Part shown: piece after piece, positions 1 through 8,000 of the stretch
Numbering within the stretch: the first letter of the stretch is position 1
Layout of the letters: each line of letters opens with the position of its first letter
NCBI GenBank assembly: GCA_026392155.1
Contig: JAPLCP010000177.1
Span: 1-46,305, forward strand
DNA: 46,305 nt
Direction of reading: 5' to 3'
DNA from: Armatimonadota bacterium
GTDB taxonomy: Bacteria; Armatimonadota; Armatimonadia; Armatimonadales; Armatimonadaceae
The notes under the pieces: model-generated
Databases searched by the model: none
What the model was told of the DNA's origin: nothing
Seen by the model: only the letters and a program-made list of their open reading frames with translations
Made by a program: the position numbers and the translations under genes

Positions 1-501
1 GCGCTCTCCAACTACTCCGCGGATCAGACCAAGCTCGCTCTGGCCGTCTGTGAGGCAAATGGGTTTGTGAAGCCCATCTTGCACCAGCCGAGCTACTCGC
101 TGCTCAACCGCTGGATAGAGAACGGCCTGACCGATGTCTGCGGCGAGAAAGGCGTCGGGCTGATCGCCTTCTGCCCACTTGCACAGGGACTTCTCACCAA
201 CAAGTATCTGGGCGGCACGATCCCCGAAGACTCCCGCGCCAAGCAGCCGTCGGGCTTTCTCAAGGAGTCCGCCGTGACCCCTGAAGTGCTTGCCAAGCTA
301 GAGAAGCTCAACGCCATCGCCGCAGACCGAGGCCAGACCCTGGCTCAGCTCTCGCTCTCCTGGGTGCTCCGCGACTCCCGGATGACCTCGGCTCTGATCG
401 GAGCCAGCCGTCCCGAGCAGATCACGGAGAATGTCAAGGCCGCAGAGAAAACAAAATTCGCCGACGATGAAATCGCGGCGATTGAAGAGGCTCTGAAGTA
501 A
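1..501 (+). CDS. Aldo/keto reductase, C-terminal part (cut by window edge)
   Basis: The reading frame is open from the first base to a TAA at 499-501, so the 5' end lies outside the window. The visible 166 residues start with ALSNYS, which corresponds to the G-x-SNYS strand of aldo/keto reductases. They continue with QPSYSLLNRWIE, the FCPLAQGLLTNKYL strand/loop and the C-terminal segment LIGASRPEQITENVKA, which binds the adenosine 2'-phosphate of NADPH in this family. The closest match by eye is the YghZ/Kv-beta-like branch, which reduces small aldehydes such as glyceraldehyde 3-phosphate. The catalytic Asp-Tyr-Lys-His tetrad should lie mainly upstream and cannot be checked. The substrate is unknown. 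A strong terminator follows directly. Confidence 0.9.
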   Translation, partial: ALSNYSADQTKLALAVCEANGFVKPILHQPSYSLLNRWIENGLTDVCGEKGVGLIAFCPLAQGLLTNKYLGGTIPEDSRAKQPSGFLKESAVTPEVLAKLEKLNAIAADRGQTLAQLSLSWVLRDSRMTSALIGASRPEQITENVKAAEKTKFADDEIAAIEEALK

Positions 502-503
502 TC

Positions 504-543
504 AATACCCCTGGGGATCTTGCCCTCCCCAGGGGTATTTTTC
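504..543 (+). terminator. Rho-independent terminator after the aldo/keto reductase
   Basis: A perfect 13-bp stem (504-516 paired with 527-539, AATACCCCTGGGG) encloses a 10-nt loop and is followed by a run of T. It lies between the convergent aldo/keto reductase and the small lipoprotein gene, so it may act in both directions. Confidence 0.9.
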
Positions 544-544
544 G

Positions 545-745
545 TTAGCGCGGTGCCTGTGCTCCGGGCGGAGGCCCGGCGTTGGCTTTTTGCATGGCCG
601 CTGCCGCCTCGGGAGGCATGGGCTGACCAAGTGGCTTGCGCATGTTGTCTTCTTCCTGCTTGCTCATGGCTTTATCTGCATCCGGCTGACAGCCCACAAG
701 CAGTAGACCAACTAAAAGAGTCACAAAGATCGAGAACTTTTTCAT
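545..745 (-). CDS. Small predicted lipoprotein
   Basis: This 66-residue protein begins MKKFSIFVTLLVG and has a lipobox (LLVGC, Cys about residue 19), so it should be exported, lipidated on the Cys and anchored in the membrane. The mature part is only about 48 residues, charged and then Pro/Ala-rich, with no recognisable domain. The ATG at 745 is preferred over the ATG at 751 because AAAGGA lies 6 nt ahead of it. It starts 14 bp after the stop of the pseudopilin gene and is probably the third gene of the LacI/pseudopilin operon. The function is unknown. Confidence 0.7.
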   Translation of the reverse strand: MKKFSIFVTLLVGLLLVGCQPDADKAMSKQEEDNMRKPLGQPMPPEAAAAMQKANAGPPPGAQAPR

Positions 746-759
746 AGACATTCCTTTAC

Positions 760-1575
760 CTAGTTACGGTAGGCATTCCACATATTATCCAGTGGACGTG
801 TATTCGGATTTGGATTGGTTTGACGAGGATCCATAGACTTCACGTGGCCGTCTGCAAAGGCAAAGTTAGCCTTCTCTTGGTGCCGGGGAATAATGGAGCC
901 GTACTGGCCCGTAGGATCCGTGATAGGCTTAGCGGCTACAGAGCCATCTGGGATTAGACTAGGCGAGCCTGAGCCATCCCACCAGTTGACACCTGTTACC
1001 ATCGCACCTGGCCCCCACATGAGGACGTTTCCTGGTGCCGTAGAGACCGTAGGAGCACCGGACCAAGCATGATGACGCTCCGCAAGCAGAATGGTCTCGG
1101 CCGGACGGTTTACGGCAGCTTGTCCGGTTGTGGTGCGGCCCATCCAGCTCTGTGACATACCCATGAGACCAAACACAGACCAGTTCGATCCGTCCCACTG
1201 CATCAGCCCATTGGAGACATAGGTCAAGCGCTGCCCTGCCCAAGAAAAACCAGCTGGGGTTGTTTGTGAGGCGCTGTCGCTTGGGCAACGGAAGACCTGG
1301 AGATTTTTAACGTAGGGAGCCGTCGTCCTATACCAGGTGCAGTCCCACCAGTCCTGCTGAAGTCCATTGGGGAACTGCTCATCATAGTCTTGCGTGTACA
1401 TCAGCACCCCAAGCGAGAGGTTTTTCATATTGCTCACACAAGAGATCGCGCGAGCCCGCTCACGGGCTTGTGCAAAAACCGGGAAGAGGATCGCGGCTAG
1501 AATAGCGATAATAGCAATAACGACGAGGAGTTCGATGAGCGTAAAGGCGCTCTTATTAGTGTCTTTCTGTGACAT
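760..1575 (-). CDS. DUF1559 type II pseudopilin-like protein (H-X9-DG)
   Basis: The 271-residue protein has a type IV prepilin leader: a short charged N-terminus, cleavage before FTLIE, the conserved Glu5 and a hydrophobic helix ending [12 protein letters not shown]. The residue before the cleavage site is Ala, not the usual Gly. The C-terminus has the H-X9-DG signature (RHQ...FADGHV) that defines the DUF1559 pseudopilins, which are expanded in Planctomycetes and Armatimonadota. These proteins are processed by prepilin peptidase and are thought to belong to secretion-type pseudopili or to the cell surface; individual roles are mostly unknown. AAAGG lies 9 nt before the ATG. The gene follows the LacI regulator by 13 bp and is probably co-transcribed with it. 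Confidence 0.9.
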   Translation of the reverse strand: MSQKDTNKSAFTLIELLVVIAIIAILAAILFPVFAQARERARAISCVSNMKNLSLGVLMYTQDYDEQFPNGLQQDWWDCTWYRTTAPYVKNLQVFRCPSDSASQTTPAGFSWAGQRLTYVSNGLMQWDGSNWSVFGLMGMSQSWMGRTTTGQAAVNRPAETILLAERHHAWSGAPTVSTAPGNVLMWGPGAMVTGVNWWDGSGSPSLIPDGSVAAKPITDPTGQYGSIIPRHQEKANFAFADGHVKSMDPRQTNPNPNTRPLDNMWNAYRN

Positions 1576-1588
1576 TTTTTTTAACCTT

Positions 1589-2608
1589 TCAGGGTTGTTT
1601 TTGGGCCACGGGGCCCGTTGTCTCCCGCACGATCAGTTCCACCGGAAGAACCCGGCGGCACTCTTCTGCAGGGGCACCTTGGATCAGACGATCCACAAAT
1701 GTTGCTGCCAGCTCTCCGACCTGCAGCCCGGGCTGTCGCACGGTTGTCAGGCCAGTGCTCCCGCTGGCAATAGGAGCATCGTCAAAACCAATGAGCGAGA
1801 GCTGATCGGGCACAGAGATGTTATGTGCCGCAAAGAACTCTAACCACATCATCGCAAAACCGTCGTTGCCGGCAATCAGCGCAGTGGGCGGCTCAGCGAG
1901 AGCCTGCCATGCCTGCCAAGTCGGCAAGAGTGGCGCATGGTACTCCTCGGGTACCGCACAGAGGCTAACATCCGTATGTGCTCCGAGCTCCCGACAAGAC
2001 GCCTTGTATGCGGCACAACGCTCGTTAAAGTCCTCAGAGTTCAGTGGCGAGTAGTAGGCGATCCTTCGGTGGCCCAGTGCGATAAGATGCGCGACAGCTT
2101 GCCAGATTCCGCTGACATTATCCACTTTTACGTATCCCACACCCGCAGGGACTTCGGACTGGTAGAGAGTCACGGTTGGCAAGCCCGCTCGCGCCAAGCT
2201 TTCCAGAGTCGTGTCTTCTAGCTCATGCGGAACCAAGATGGCACCATCGACCCGACCATCCAGCAAGACCGTGCCTAGATCCCGCCCTGGACAGCGTGAG
2301 TAGAGCAGCATATCGGTCTGTAGCGCGGCAAGGCCATGCGAGACTCCCGTTAAGAGTGCTAGATCCACGCTTAAAATGCCTGTTTCGCGTACCGGCCAAG
2401 TCAATAAGCCGACGGTTCCCGTCCGCCCACTCTGAAGGGAGCGAATCAGTGCATTCGGGGCAAAACGTAGCTCTTCTGCGGCACGAGCGACCGCGGCCCG
2501 TGTCTCGGTGGAGATACGCCCTTGGTTGTTGAGTGCTTTGGAGGCAGTCCCCACAGAGACTCCCGCCTGCGCTGCAACATCACGAATTGTCGGAAGCCGC
2601 CTAGCCAT
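1589..2608 (-). CDS. LacI-family transcriptional regulator
   Basis: The 339 residues match the usual LacI/GalR length. An N-terminal helix-turn-helix (about residues 7-27, [20 protein letters not shown]) is followed by a hinge helix and then a periplasmic-binding-protein-like ligand domain (about 60-335, with [20 protein letters not shown] and LIGFDD). Members repress or activate sugar-related genes in response to a small ligand; the ligand here cannot be read. The gene is first in an operon with the pseudopilin and lipoprotein. Two palindromic AAACTATGTTT boxes lie just upstream of its start, which suggests autoregulation and perhaps control of the divergent ispF side. No clear ribosome binding site precedes the ATG. 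Confidence 0.92.
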   Translation of the reverse strand: MARRLPTIRDVAAQAGVSVGTASKALNNQGRISTETRAAVARAAEELRFAPNALIRSLQSGRTGTVGLLTWPVRETGILSVDLALLTGVSHGLAALQTDMLLYSRCPGRDLGTVLLDGRVDGAILVPHELEDTTLESLARAGLPTVTLYQSEVPAGVGYVKVDNVSGIWQAVAHLIALGHRRIAYYSPLNSEDFNERCAAYKASCRELGAHTDVSLCAVPEEYHAPLLPTWQAWQALAEPPTALIAGNDGFAMMWLEFFAAHNISVPDQLSLIGFDDAPIASGSTGLTTVRQPGLQVGELAATFVDRLIQGAPAEECRRVLPVELIVRETTGPVAQKQP

Positions 2609-2610
2609 TT

Positions 2611-2637
2611 TAAAAAACTATGTTTCCTAAGAAAACA
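2611..2637. promoter_or_regulatory. Operator-like box 1 upstream of the LacI gene
   Basis: The core AAACTATGTTT is centred on 2620. It overlaps a near-perfect palindrome, TGTTTCCTAAGAAAACA (2621-2637, 7 of 8 pairs). It begins 3 bp upstream of the LacI start codon, where a bound repressor would block expression. The assignment is inferred from symmetry and position. Confidence 0.5.
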
Positions 2638-2651
2638 CTACCCTACGACGG

Positions 2652-2672
2652 TTGAAAAACTATGTTTCTCAA
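2652..2672. promoter_or_regulatory. Operator-like box 2 upstream of the LacI gene
   Basis: This 21-bp imperfect palindrome (8 of 10 pairs) has the same core, AAACTATGTTT, centred on 2662. It lies 42 bp from box 1, four turns of the helix, so two repressor dimers would sit on the same DNA face. Confidence 0.5.
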
Positions 2673-2719
2673 TTCTATCGCAGCCATTTTTACTTGTCAA
2701 GGCTCACGAGAGATCGTGC

Positions 2720-2725
2720 TATACT
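2720..2725 (+). promoter_or_regulatory. Candidate -10 hexamer for ispF
   Basis: TATACT ends 10 nt before the preferred ispF ATG at 2736, which would give a leader of only a few nucleotides. A TTGTCA lies 20 bp upstream, a spacing longer than usual. Confidence 0.35.
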
Positions 2726-2735
2726 AAAGATACTC

Positions 2736-3239
2736 ATGACTCCTTTGCTCCGTATTGGCCACGGCTACGATATTCACCCTTTTGCCGAAGGCCGTCCCCT
2801 CTGGCTGGGCGGTGTGCACTTCCCCGATTCTCCCATCGGCTTGGCGGGACACTCCGATGCCGATGTGCTCCTCCATGCCCTCTGTGATGCGCTTCTGGGA
2901 GCGGCGGGATTAAGCGATATCGGCAAGTACTTCCCGCCCTCAGATATGCGCCACAAAAATCGCCCCAGCATTGAGTTTGTTGGTGAGGTGCGAGTTCTTC
3001 TGCTGGAGCGTGGCTGGCGGATCGGCAATGTAGATGTCACCGTGATCGCCGAGGTTCCCAAGATCGGGCCACGCGCCGAGGAGATGAAGACCGTGATCGC
3101 CGATGCACTTCAGATCTCTCCGATGGCCATTGGTATCAAGGCTACTACGAACGAAGGACTGGGCTTTGTGGGGCGCGGCGAGGGAATCTGCGCTCATGCG
3201 GTCGCACTGATTTACCAGGAGGAATTTCCGGGCTCTTAA
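2736..3239 (+). CDS. ispF: 2-C-methyl-D-erythritol 2,4-cyclodiphosphate synthase
   Basis: The enzyme converts CDP-ME 2-phosphate to MEcPP and CMP in the non-mevalonate isoprenoid pathway, as a cytoplasmic homotrimer. The 167 residues match the family length. Visible signatures are GHGYDIHPF (metal ligands Asp12 and His14), GHSDADVLLHALCDALLG (third metal ligand His47), DIGKYFPPSD and the C-terminal ATTNEGLGFVGRGEGI. An upstream start at 2652 would add 28 residues that do not resemble the family, so the ATG at 2736 is chosen. No ribosome binding site is visible there, and a possible -10 lies just upstream. hpf follows after 29 bp. Confidence 0.96.
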   Translation: MTPLLRIGHGYDIHPFAEGRPLWLGGVHFPDSPIGLAGHSDADVLLHALCDALLGAAGLSDIGKYFPPSDMRHKNRPSIEFVGEVRVLLLERGWRIGNVDVTVIAEVPKIGPRAEEMKTVIADALQISPMAIGIKATTNEGLGFVGRGEGICAHAVALIYQEEFPGS

Positions 3240-3268
3240 CCGAAACTTATTACTGGAGGTTATTCACC

Positions 3269-3811
3269 ATGCAAGTTCAGGTTCGCGGCAAAGGAGTCGT
3301 AATCACGGACGCTCTGCGGGACTACGCAGACAAGAAAGTCAACAAGCTCTCGAAGCACTTCGCCACGCTTCAGACCGCCACGGTCACCCAGAGCGTTCAC
3401 GGCAAACACCATCGGGTTGAGGTTCAGCTGGAAGGCGATGGAATTCTTCTACGTGGGGAGTACGGCTGTGAGGACATGTACGCCGCTATTGACCATGTTG
3501 TCGATAAGCTTGAGCGCCGGATGTCCAAGTACAAGGAGCGTCACAAGTGGCACCAGCGCGGCAACCACCATGAGCACGACTCGCCTCGACACATGCCCAC
3601 AGCAGCTGATGACGAAGCCGATGACGATGACGGCAAGGTTCTGCGGCGCAAGCGCTTTGCCATCAAGCCACTCACGGAGCTGGAGGCGGTGGCCCAGATG
3701 GAGCTCCTCTCCCATGATTTCTTTGTTTTTGAGAACGCCGACACCGGCCAAGTGAGCGTCCTCTATAGACGGGCGGATAAAAACTACGGTATCCTAGAGC
3801 CCGAACGATAA
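3269..3811 (+). CDS. hpf: Ribosome hibernation promoting factor, long form
   Basis: The 180 residues comprise an N-terminal S30AE/YfiA domain (about 1-100; MQVQVRGKGVVITDALRDY, then VDKLERRMSKYKERHK), an acidic linker rich in Asp and His, and a C-terminal dimerisation domain (about 125-178; KRFAIKPLTELEAVAQMELL, FFVFENADTGQVSVLYRR). The long form binds the 30S decoding region and dimerises idle ribosomes into 100S particles in stationary phase or starvation. GGAGG lies 9 nt before the ATG, so unlike many genes here it has a classical ribosome binding site. A terminator follows. Confidence 0.96.
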   Translation: MQVQVRGKGVVITDALRDYADKKVNKLSKHFATLQTATVTQSVHGKHHRVEVQLEGDGILLRGEYGCEDMYAAIDHVVDKLERRMSKYKERHKWHQRGNHHEHDSPRHMPTAADDEADDDDGKVLRRKRFAIKPLTELEAVAQMELLSHDFFVFENADTGQVSVLYRRADKNYGILEPER

Positions 3812-3820
3812 CAAAACTAG

Positions 3821-3866
3821 AAACAGCCCCGAAGTTACTCGCGTTACTTACCGGGGCTGTTTTTCG
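3821..3866 (+). terminator. Rho-independent terminator after hpf
   Basis: AAACAGCCCCG (3821-3831) pairs with CGGGGCTGTTT (3852-3862) across a 20-nt loop and is followed by T residues. It separates ispF-hpf from the phosphofructokinase gene. Confidence 0.85.
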
Positions 3867-3879
3867 GGGAGCTTGATTA

Positions 3880-4914
3880 GTGAAAGTTGGAATCTTAACC
3901 GGCGGGGGCGACTGTCCCGGCCTCAACCCGGCGATCCGGGGCGTGGTGTACCGCGGAATGGACTTTGGTTTCGAGTTTGTCGGGATCGAAGAGGGCTGGC
4001 GTGGGCTGGTCAAGGGAATGTACCGTCCGCTGGGCCTAAACGATGTCGAGGAGATTATCTACCAGGGCGGCACGATGCTGGGCTCCTCGCGCACCAACCC
4101 CTTTAAAAAAGGCGGCGAGAAAGATTTAGAGGCCGTGCTCGCTAATATCAAGTCTGCAGGCTTTGATGCGATTGTAGCCTGTGGCGGCGAGGACACGCTG
4201 GGTGTGGCCGCGAAGCTCTTCCGTGATCACGGCGTCCCGACCGTGGGCGTCCCCAAGACCATGGACAACGATCTGTCGGGCACGGACTTCACGTTTGGTT
4301 TTGATACGGCAGCAGCCGTCGGTTTAGATGCCATTGATCGCCTCCGCGACACGGCCCGCTCCCACCGCCGCGTGATGGTGCTCGAAGTGATGGGCCGCCA
4401 CGCAGGCTGGGTCGCCTGGTATGTCGGAGTTGCCGGTGGCGCGGACTGGGTCACCCTTCCTGAGGAGCCACTAGACGTCGACGCGATGATCGCGCACCTC
4501 AATGCGATCAAGGCGCGCGGCAAGAAATACGGCCTCGTGGTCTGCTCCGAGGGCACCGAGCTTCCTGCGGTAATCGGCGATGAAAAAGCCGTGGACGACT
4601 TTGGCCATGTGAAGCTCTCGGACCGCAGCGTCGGTGAGTATGTCGCCAGCATCATCAGCGAGAAAACCGGCTGGGAGAGCCGCCACGCAGTTGTGGGCCA
4701 TGTCCACCGTGGGGGCGCTCCGACCCTCTTTGACCGTGTGCTGGGCATGCGCGTCGGAATGAAGGCTGCAGAGCTGGTCAACGAGAAGCAGTTCGGCCAG
4801 ATGGCGGCCCTCGTCGGCACCGAAGTCAAGGGCGTGGACATCGTCGCCGCCACGTCGGTGCTGAAAGTTGTTCCCCCGCAGCTTATCGAGCTGATGAAGA
4901 CCACGTTTAAGTAA
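3880..4914 (+). CDS. 6-phosphofructokinase, predicted PPi-dependent
   Basis: The 344 residues phosphorylate fructose 6-phosphate to the 1,6-bisphosphate. Visible are the N-terminal phosphoryl-donor loop LTGGGDCPGLN, GGTMLGSSRTNP, the catalytic PKTMDND motif (base Asp129) and VMGRHAGW for substrate binding. Two residues decide the phosphoryl donor in this family. Asp105 in CGGEDT (Gly in ATP enzymes) and Lys126 in PKTMDND (Gly in ATP enzymes) are both of the pyrophosphate type, so a reversible PPi-dependent enzyme is predicted, like the actinomycete PPi-PFKs. The start is GTG with GGGGAG about 8 nt upstream. The gene stands alone between the hpf terminator and a REP-like region. Confidence 0.93.
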   Translation: MKVGILTGGGDCPGLNPAIRGVVYRGMDFGFEFVGIEEGWRGLVKGMYRPLGLNDVEEIIYQGGTMLGSSRTNPFKKGGEKDLEAVLANIKSAGFDAIVACGGEDTLGVAAKLFRDHGVPTVGVPKTMDNDLSGTDFTFGFDTAAAVGLDAIDRLRDTARSHRRVMVLEVMGRHAGWVAWYVGVAGGADWVTLPEEPLDVDAMIAHLNAIKARGKKYGLVVCSEGTELPAVIGDEKAVDDFGHVKLSDRSVGEYVASIISEKTGWESRHAVVGHVHRGGAPTLFDRVLGMRVGMKAAELVNEKQFGQMAALVGTEVKGVDIVAATSVLKVVPPQLIELMKTTFK

Positions 4915-4920
4915 AAATTG

Positions 4921-5086
4921 CCGGTTTAGAGTGTCCCGCCGATTAGAACGGCGGGACTGGAGAGCTAAAGCTACAAAGGCCGTTCCGGCCATTCCCTATT
5001 TCATGGGCGGAACGCCCTTCGTAGCCGAAGGCTCTAAAGTACCGCCGTTCTAATCGGCGGTATCTCCAGCCCCCCGCTCTAACCGG
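4921..5086. repeat. REP/BIME-like foldback element
   Basis: Two hairpins, 4933-4957 (9-bp stem) and 5040-5062 (8-bp stem), share the 19-bp core CCGCCGATTAGAACGGCGG in exactly inverted orientation. Further complementary arms lie outside them (CCGGTTTAGAG at 4921 against CTCTAACCGG at 5077). Small hairpins lie between them (GGCCG-TTC-CGGCC and GGGCG-GAA-CGCCC). The whole 166 bp can fold on itself, like paired REP sequences. It fills the gap between the phosphofructokinase and the FAD oxidoreductase and may act as a transcription boundary. Confidence 0.75.
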
Positions 5087-5096
5087 TGTGGCTATC

Positions 5097-6812
5097 ATGA
5101 ACCAACCACTCGCCCTCTCCATCACTCTTCTTGCCTTTCTGAGCCTTGCCATGCCTGAAGCCAACGCCCAAGCCCCTACGGTCCCTGCTCCCTTTGAGCT
5201 CACCCGCGTCTTAGATATCGAAAAGCGCCGTGCCGTTGAGGTGGCAGTCAATCCCTCAGACGTGAGCCTGAGCTGCGATGTGCTCGTGATCGGTGGCGGA
5301 CTAGGCGGCGTCGCGGCAGCCGAAGCGGCGGCGAAGCGCGGCTTCTCCGTGGTGATTGTCGAGCCCACCCGGATGCTCGGCGGACAGCTCACCAGCCAGC
5401 TCGTGCCGGTCCCCGACGAAAACTCGCATGTCGAGAAAGAGCCAGGGCCCTCGACCAAGACCTACCGTGCCCTTCGGCAGGCCGTGCGCGATCACTACAA
5501 CGCCCAGCCCGGCGTGAAGCCCGGCGCGGGAAAGAATATTGGCGACTGCTGGGTCAGCCGCGTTTCTGGCCTGCCCGATGTCTGGGAGAAGGCCATTAAA
5601 GACCGGCTTGCGGCCTACCCTCCACGAAGAATTCTGATGCGCCACCAGCTGCGCTCGGTCACGCGCTACTCGGGGCAGGAGCGCATCAACTACGCCGATA
5701 TCGCCGATCTAGAGACGGGCAAGATCATCCGAGTCGGTTGCCAGTTCTTGCTAGACGCCACCGAAGATGGCTCGGCGCTCGCCCTGGCGGGCTCCCCGTT
5801 TCGCCTTGGACAGGAGGCGCTCTCCGAGTTTGGCGAGTCGCTCGCGCCGGAGACGGCCAACCCAAGCTGGGTGCAGAGCTTCACGTATTGTTTCCTGATG
5901 GAGTGGCAAGCGCAGCCCGGCCCGACACTGGAAAAACCCGCCGAGTACGACTACTTCAAGAGCTTTGGCGACTACACGCTCGACTATATCTACCGCGATA
6001 AAGCCGAGCCCTACTCCGTGACCTACAAAGTTCTGGACAAAGCGCAAGCCAATGGCCGCAGCTATCTCCCCTTCTGGACCTACCGGCGGCTCATCGCCTC
6101 CTCCAGCTTCACCGAGAAAAAATCGCCCGTTGGAGACCTAGCCCTCATCAACTGGCGCGGCAACGACTTCCATGAGGAGAGCTATCTCGACAAGCCCGTG
6201 GACGAGCAAGTGCGCATCCTGGAGCGCGGCCTGAACTTCGCCAAGGGCTTTGCCTACTGGCTCCAGACCGAGTGCCCGCGCGACGATGACCCGACTAAGC
6301 TAGGCTATCCCGAGATGCAAGTCCCAGCAGACGGCGGCTGGGCAATCCACCCGTATATCCGGGAATCGCGGCGCTTGCAGGCTCGCACGACCCTCACCCA
6401 GAACCACCTGCGCTCGACCGATCCCGCCGCCAAGTGGGGAACGGCGTTCGAGGACTCCGTGGGGTGCGCTCTCTACGCCATGGACATCCACCCGAGCAAG
6501 GGCGAGCCGCCCCTGCTCTCGGTCGCGCTCCCCTACCACCTGCCCCTCGGCGCGTTTCTCCCCGCGTCCGGCCCGACCAATATCCTGCCCGCCGCCAAGA
6601 ACTTCGGAGCCAGCCGCCTCGCCCTCGCGTCGGCCCGCATGCACCCCACGGAGTTTCTGGCCGGAGAGATCGCCGGGACGCTGGCCGCCTTCTGCCTGGA
6701 GAAGAACCTACGCGACCCCAGCGCCGTCCACGACTCCCCCGCGCTTCTGGCCGAGTTCCAAGCACGTCTCAAAGTCCAAGGCGTCCTGCTCCGCTGGGAC
6801 GAGATTCTGTAA
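5097..6812 (+). CDS. Exported FAD-dependent oxidoreductase (FAD_oxidored family)
   Basis: The 571 residues start with a Sec signal peptide (MNQPLALSITLLAFLSLAMP, likely cut after ANA). At about residue 60 comes a dinucleotide-binding Rossmann motif, CDVLVIGGGLGGVAAAEAA, with the family sequence EPTRMLGGQLTSQ after it. The C-terminus has a typical FAD-contacting stretch (GAFLPASGPTNILPAAKNFGAS). This family is common in heterotroph genomes from soil and water and its substrates are largely unknown. The ATG at 5097 is preferred to the GTG at 5088 because the signal peptide starts there; no ribosome binding site is seen. REP-like hairpins lie on both sides, so it is probably transcribed alone. 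Confidence 0.85.
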   Translation: MNQPLALSITLLAFLSLAMPEANAQAPTVPAPFELTRVLDIEKRRAVEVAVNPSDVSLSCDVLVIGGGLGGVAAAEAAAKRGFSVVIVEPTRMLGGQLTSQLVPVPDENSHVEKEPGPSTKTYRALRQAVRDHYNAQPGVKPGAGKNIGDCWVSRVSGLPDVWEKAIKDRLAAYPPRRILMRHQLRSVTRYSGQERINYADIADLETGKIIRVGCQFLLDATEDGSALALAGSPFRLGQEALSEFGESLAPETANPSWVQSFTYCFLMEWQAQPGPTLEKPAEYDYFKSFGDYTLDYIYRDKAEPYSVTYKVLDKAQANGRSYLPFWTYRRLIASSSFTEKKSPVGDLALINWRGNDFHEESYLDKPVDEQVRILERGLNFAKGFAYWLQTECPRDDDPTKLGYPEMQVPADGGWAIHPYIRESRRLQARTTLTQNHLRSTDPAAKWGTAFEDSVGCALYAMDIHPSKGEPPLLSVALPYHLPLGAFLPASGPTNILPAAKNFGASRLALASARMHPTEFLAGEIAGTLAAFCLEKNLRDPSAVHDSPALLAEFQARLKVQGVLLRWDEIL

Positions 6813-6818
6813 ACCCGT

Positions 6819-6842
6819 AGCCGCCGGTTGAAACCGGCGGCT
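6819..6842. repeat. REP-like hairpin
   Basis: An 11-bp stem (AGCCGCCGGTT with AACCGGCGGCT) has a 2-nt GA loop and begins 6 bp after the oxidoreductase stop. The CCGCCG...CGGCGG arms match those of the 4921-5086 element. There is no T-run, so it is more likely a REP unit than a classical terminator. Confidence 0.7.
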
Positions 6843-6952
6843 GCTGTAAAAGCAGATCAACAATCCTCCCCGTGCGATTCTAATTTTTTGAGAACCCGTA
6901 ACAGATAGCCAGACCATGCATTGCTCTAGCTGTCATACACCAAAGGTCGTGG

Positions 6953-6958
6953 TAGAGT
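6953..6958 (+). promoter_or_regulatory. Candidate leaderless -10 for threonine aldolase
   Basis: TAGAGT lies 7 nt before the ATG. The GAGG between them is only 1 nt from the start codon, too close to work as a ribosome binding site. Confidence 0.4.
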
Positions 6959-6965
6959 TCGAGGC

Positions 6966-8000
6966 ATGACTGTGATTGACCTTCGTAGCGATACCGTGAC
7001 CCGCCCGACACCAGCGATGCGTGAGGCGATGCTGGCCGCGCCTGTCGGGGACGATGTGTGGGGCGACGACCCCACCGTTCTGGAGCTGCAAGAGAGACTC
7101 GCCGCGCTCTCGGGGAAGGCGGCGGGGCTGTTTCTGCCGACGGGAACCCAGAGCAACTTGGCGGCACTGATGGCCCACTGCGAGCGCGGCGATGAGTATA
7201 TTGTCGGGCAGCTTGCGCACACCTACAAGTACGAAGGCGGTGGTGCCGCCGTGCTGGGCTCGATCGTGCCACAGCCTATCGAAAGCGAGCCCAATGGCTC
7301 ACTACCGCTGGCAAAGATCGCTGCCGCGATCAAGCACCATGGGCCAGGAATGGGGGCGCACTATGCCCGCACGAGGCTCCTCACGCTGGAGAACACGTTT
7401 CATGGCCAAGTCGTCCCGCGCGACTACCTCAAAGCGGCGACAGACTTTGCCCATAGCCGTGGGCTGGCGACGCACCTAGACGGCGCACGGGTCTTCAACG
7501 CTGTGGTCGCGCAGGGCATCACGCTGACTGAGGCATGCGAAGGTTTTGACTCGGTCTCGATCTGCCTCTCGAAGGGCCTCGGCGCTCCCGTCGGCTCCGT
7601 GCTCGTGGGCTCTGCGGAGCTGATCGAGCGCGCCTACCGCTGGCGCAAAGTGCTGGGCGGCGGCATGCGCCAGTCGGGGATTCTGGCGGCGGCAGGCCTC
7701 TACGCCCTGGAGCACAATATTGCCCGCCTCGCCGATGACCACGCTAACGCCAAGCTGCTCGCCGATGGGCTAGCTGCTCTTCCTATTCCCGTAAGCTACG
7801 CCACCAACATGGTCTTTGCCACATTCCCCGAGGCCCACTGTGAGCCACTCGAAACCTATCTCGCCGAGCGCGGGATGCTGGCCTCCATCGCCCCCGAGTC
7901 GCGCTTTGTCACGCACCTCGATGTCACCCCCGAAGCCATCGCCGCGTTTCTCGAAGCCCTCACGGACTACTTCGCCAAAGCACTTTCTGTAGGGAGTTAA
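6966..8000 (+). CDS. ltaE: Low-specificity L-threonine aldolase
   Basis: This PLP-dependent fold-type I enzyme cleaves L-threonine and L-allo-threonine to glycine and acetaldehyde in the cytoplasm. The 344 residues match the family length. Visible motifs are the N-terminal IDLRSDTVTRPTPAMREAM, GDDVWGDDPTV, the cofactor Asp172 in HLDGAR and the PLP lysine Lys203 in SICLSKGLGAPVGS. The gene stands alone and converges on the phosphoesterase gene. The two stop codons overlap in the palindrome TTAA at 7997-8000. Confidence 0.95.
   Translation: MTVIDLRSDTVTRPTPAMREAMLAAPVGDDVWGDDPTVLELQERLAALSGKAAGLFLPTGTQSNLAALMAHCERGDEYIVGQLAHTYKYEGGGAAVLGSIVPQPIESEPNGSLPLAKIAAAIKHHGPGMGAHYARTRLLTLENTFHGQVVPRDYLKAATDFAHSRGLATHLDGARVFNAVVAQGITLTEACEGFDSVSICLSKGLGAPVGSVLVGSAELIERAYRWRKVLGGGMRQSGILAAAGLYALEHNIARLADDHANAKLLADGLAALPIPVSYATNMVFATFPEAHCEPLETYLAERGMLASIAPESRFVTHLDVTPEAIAAFLEALTDYFAKALSVGS

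Noticed and set aside
6926-7272. Several minus-strand ORFs over threonine aldolase
   Set aside because: Shadow frames of a strongly supported gene in GC-rich DNA.
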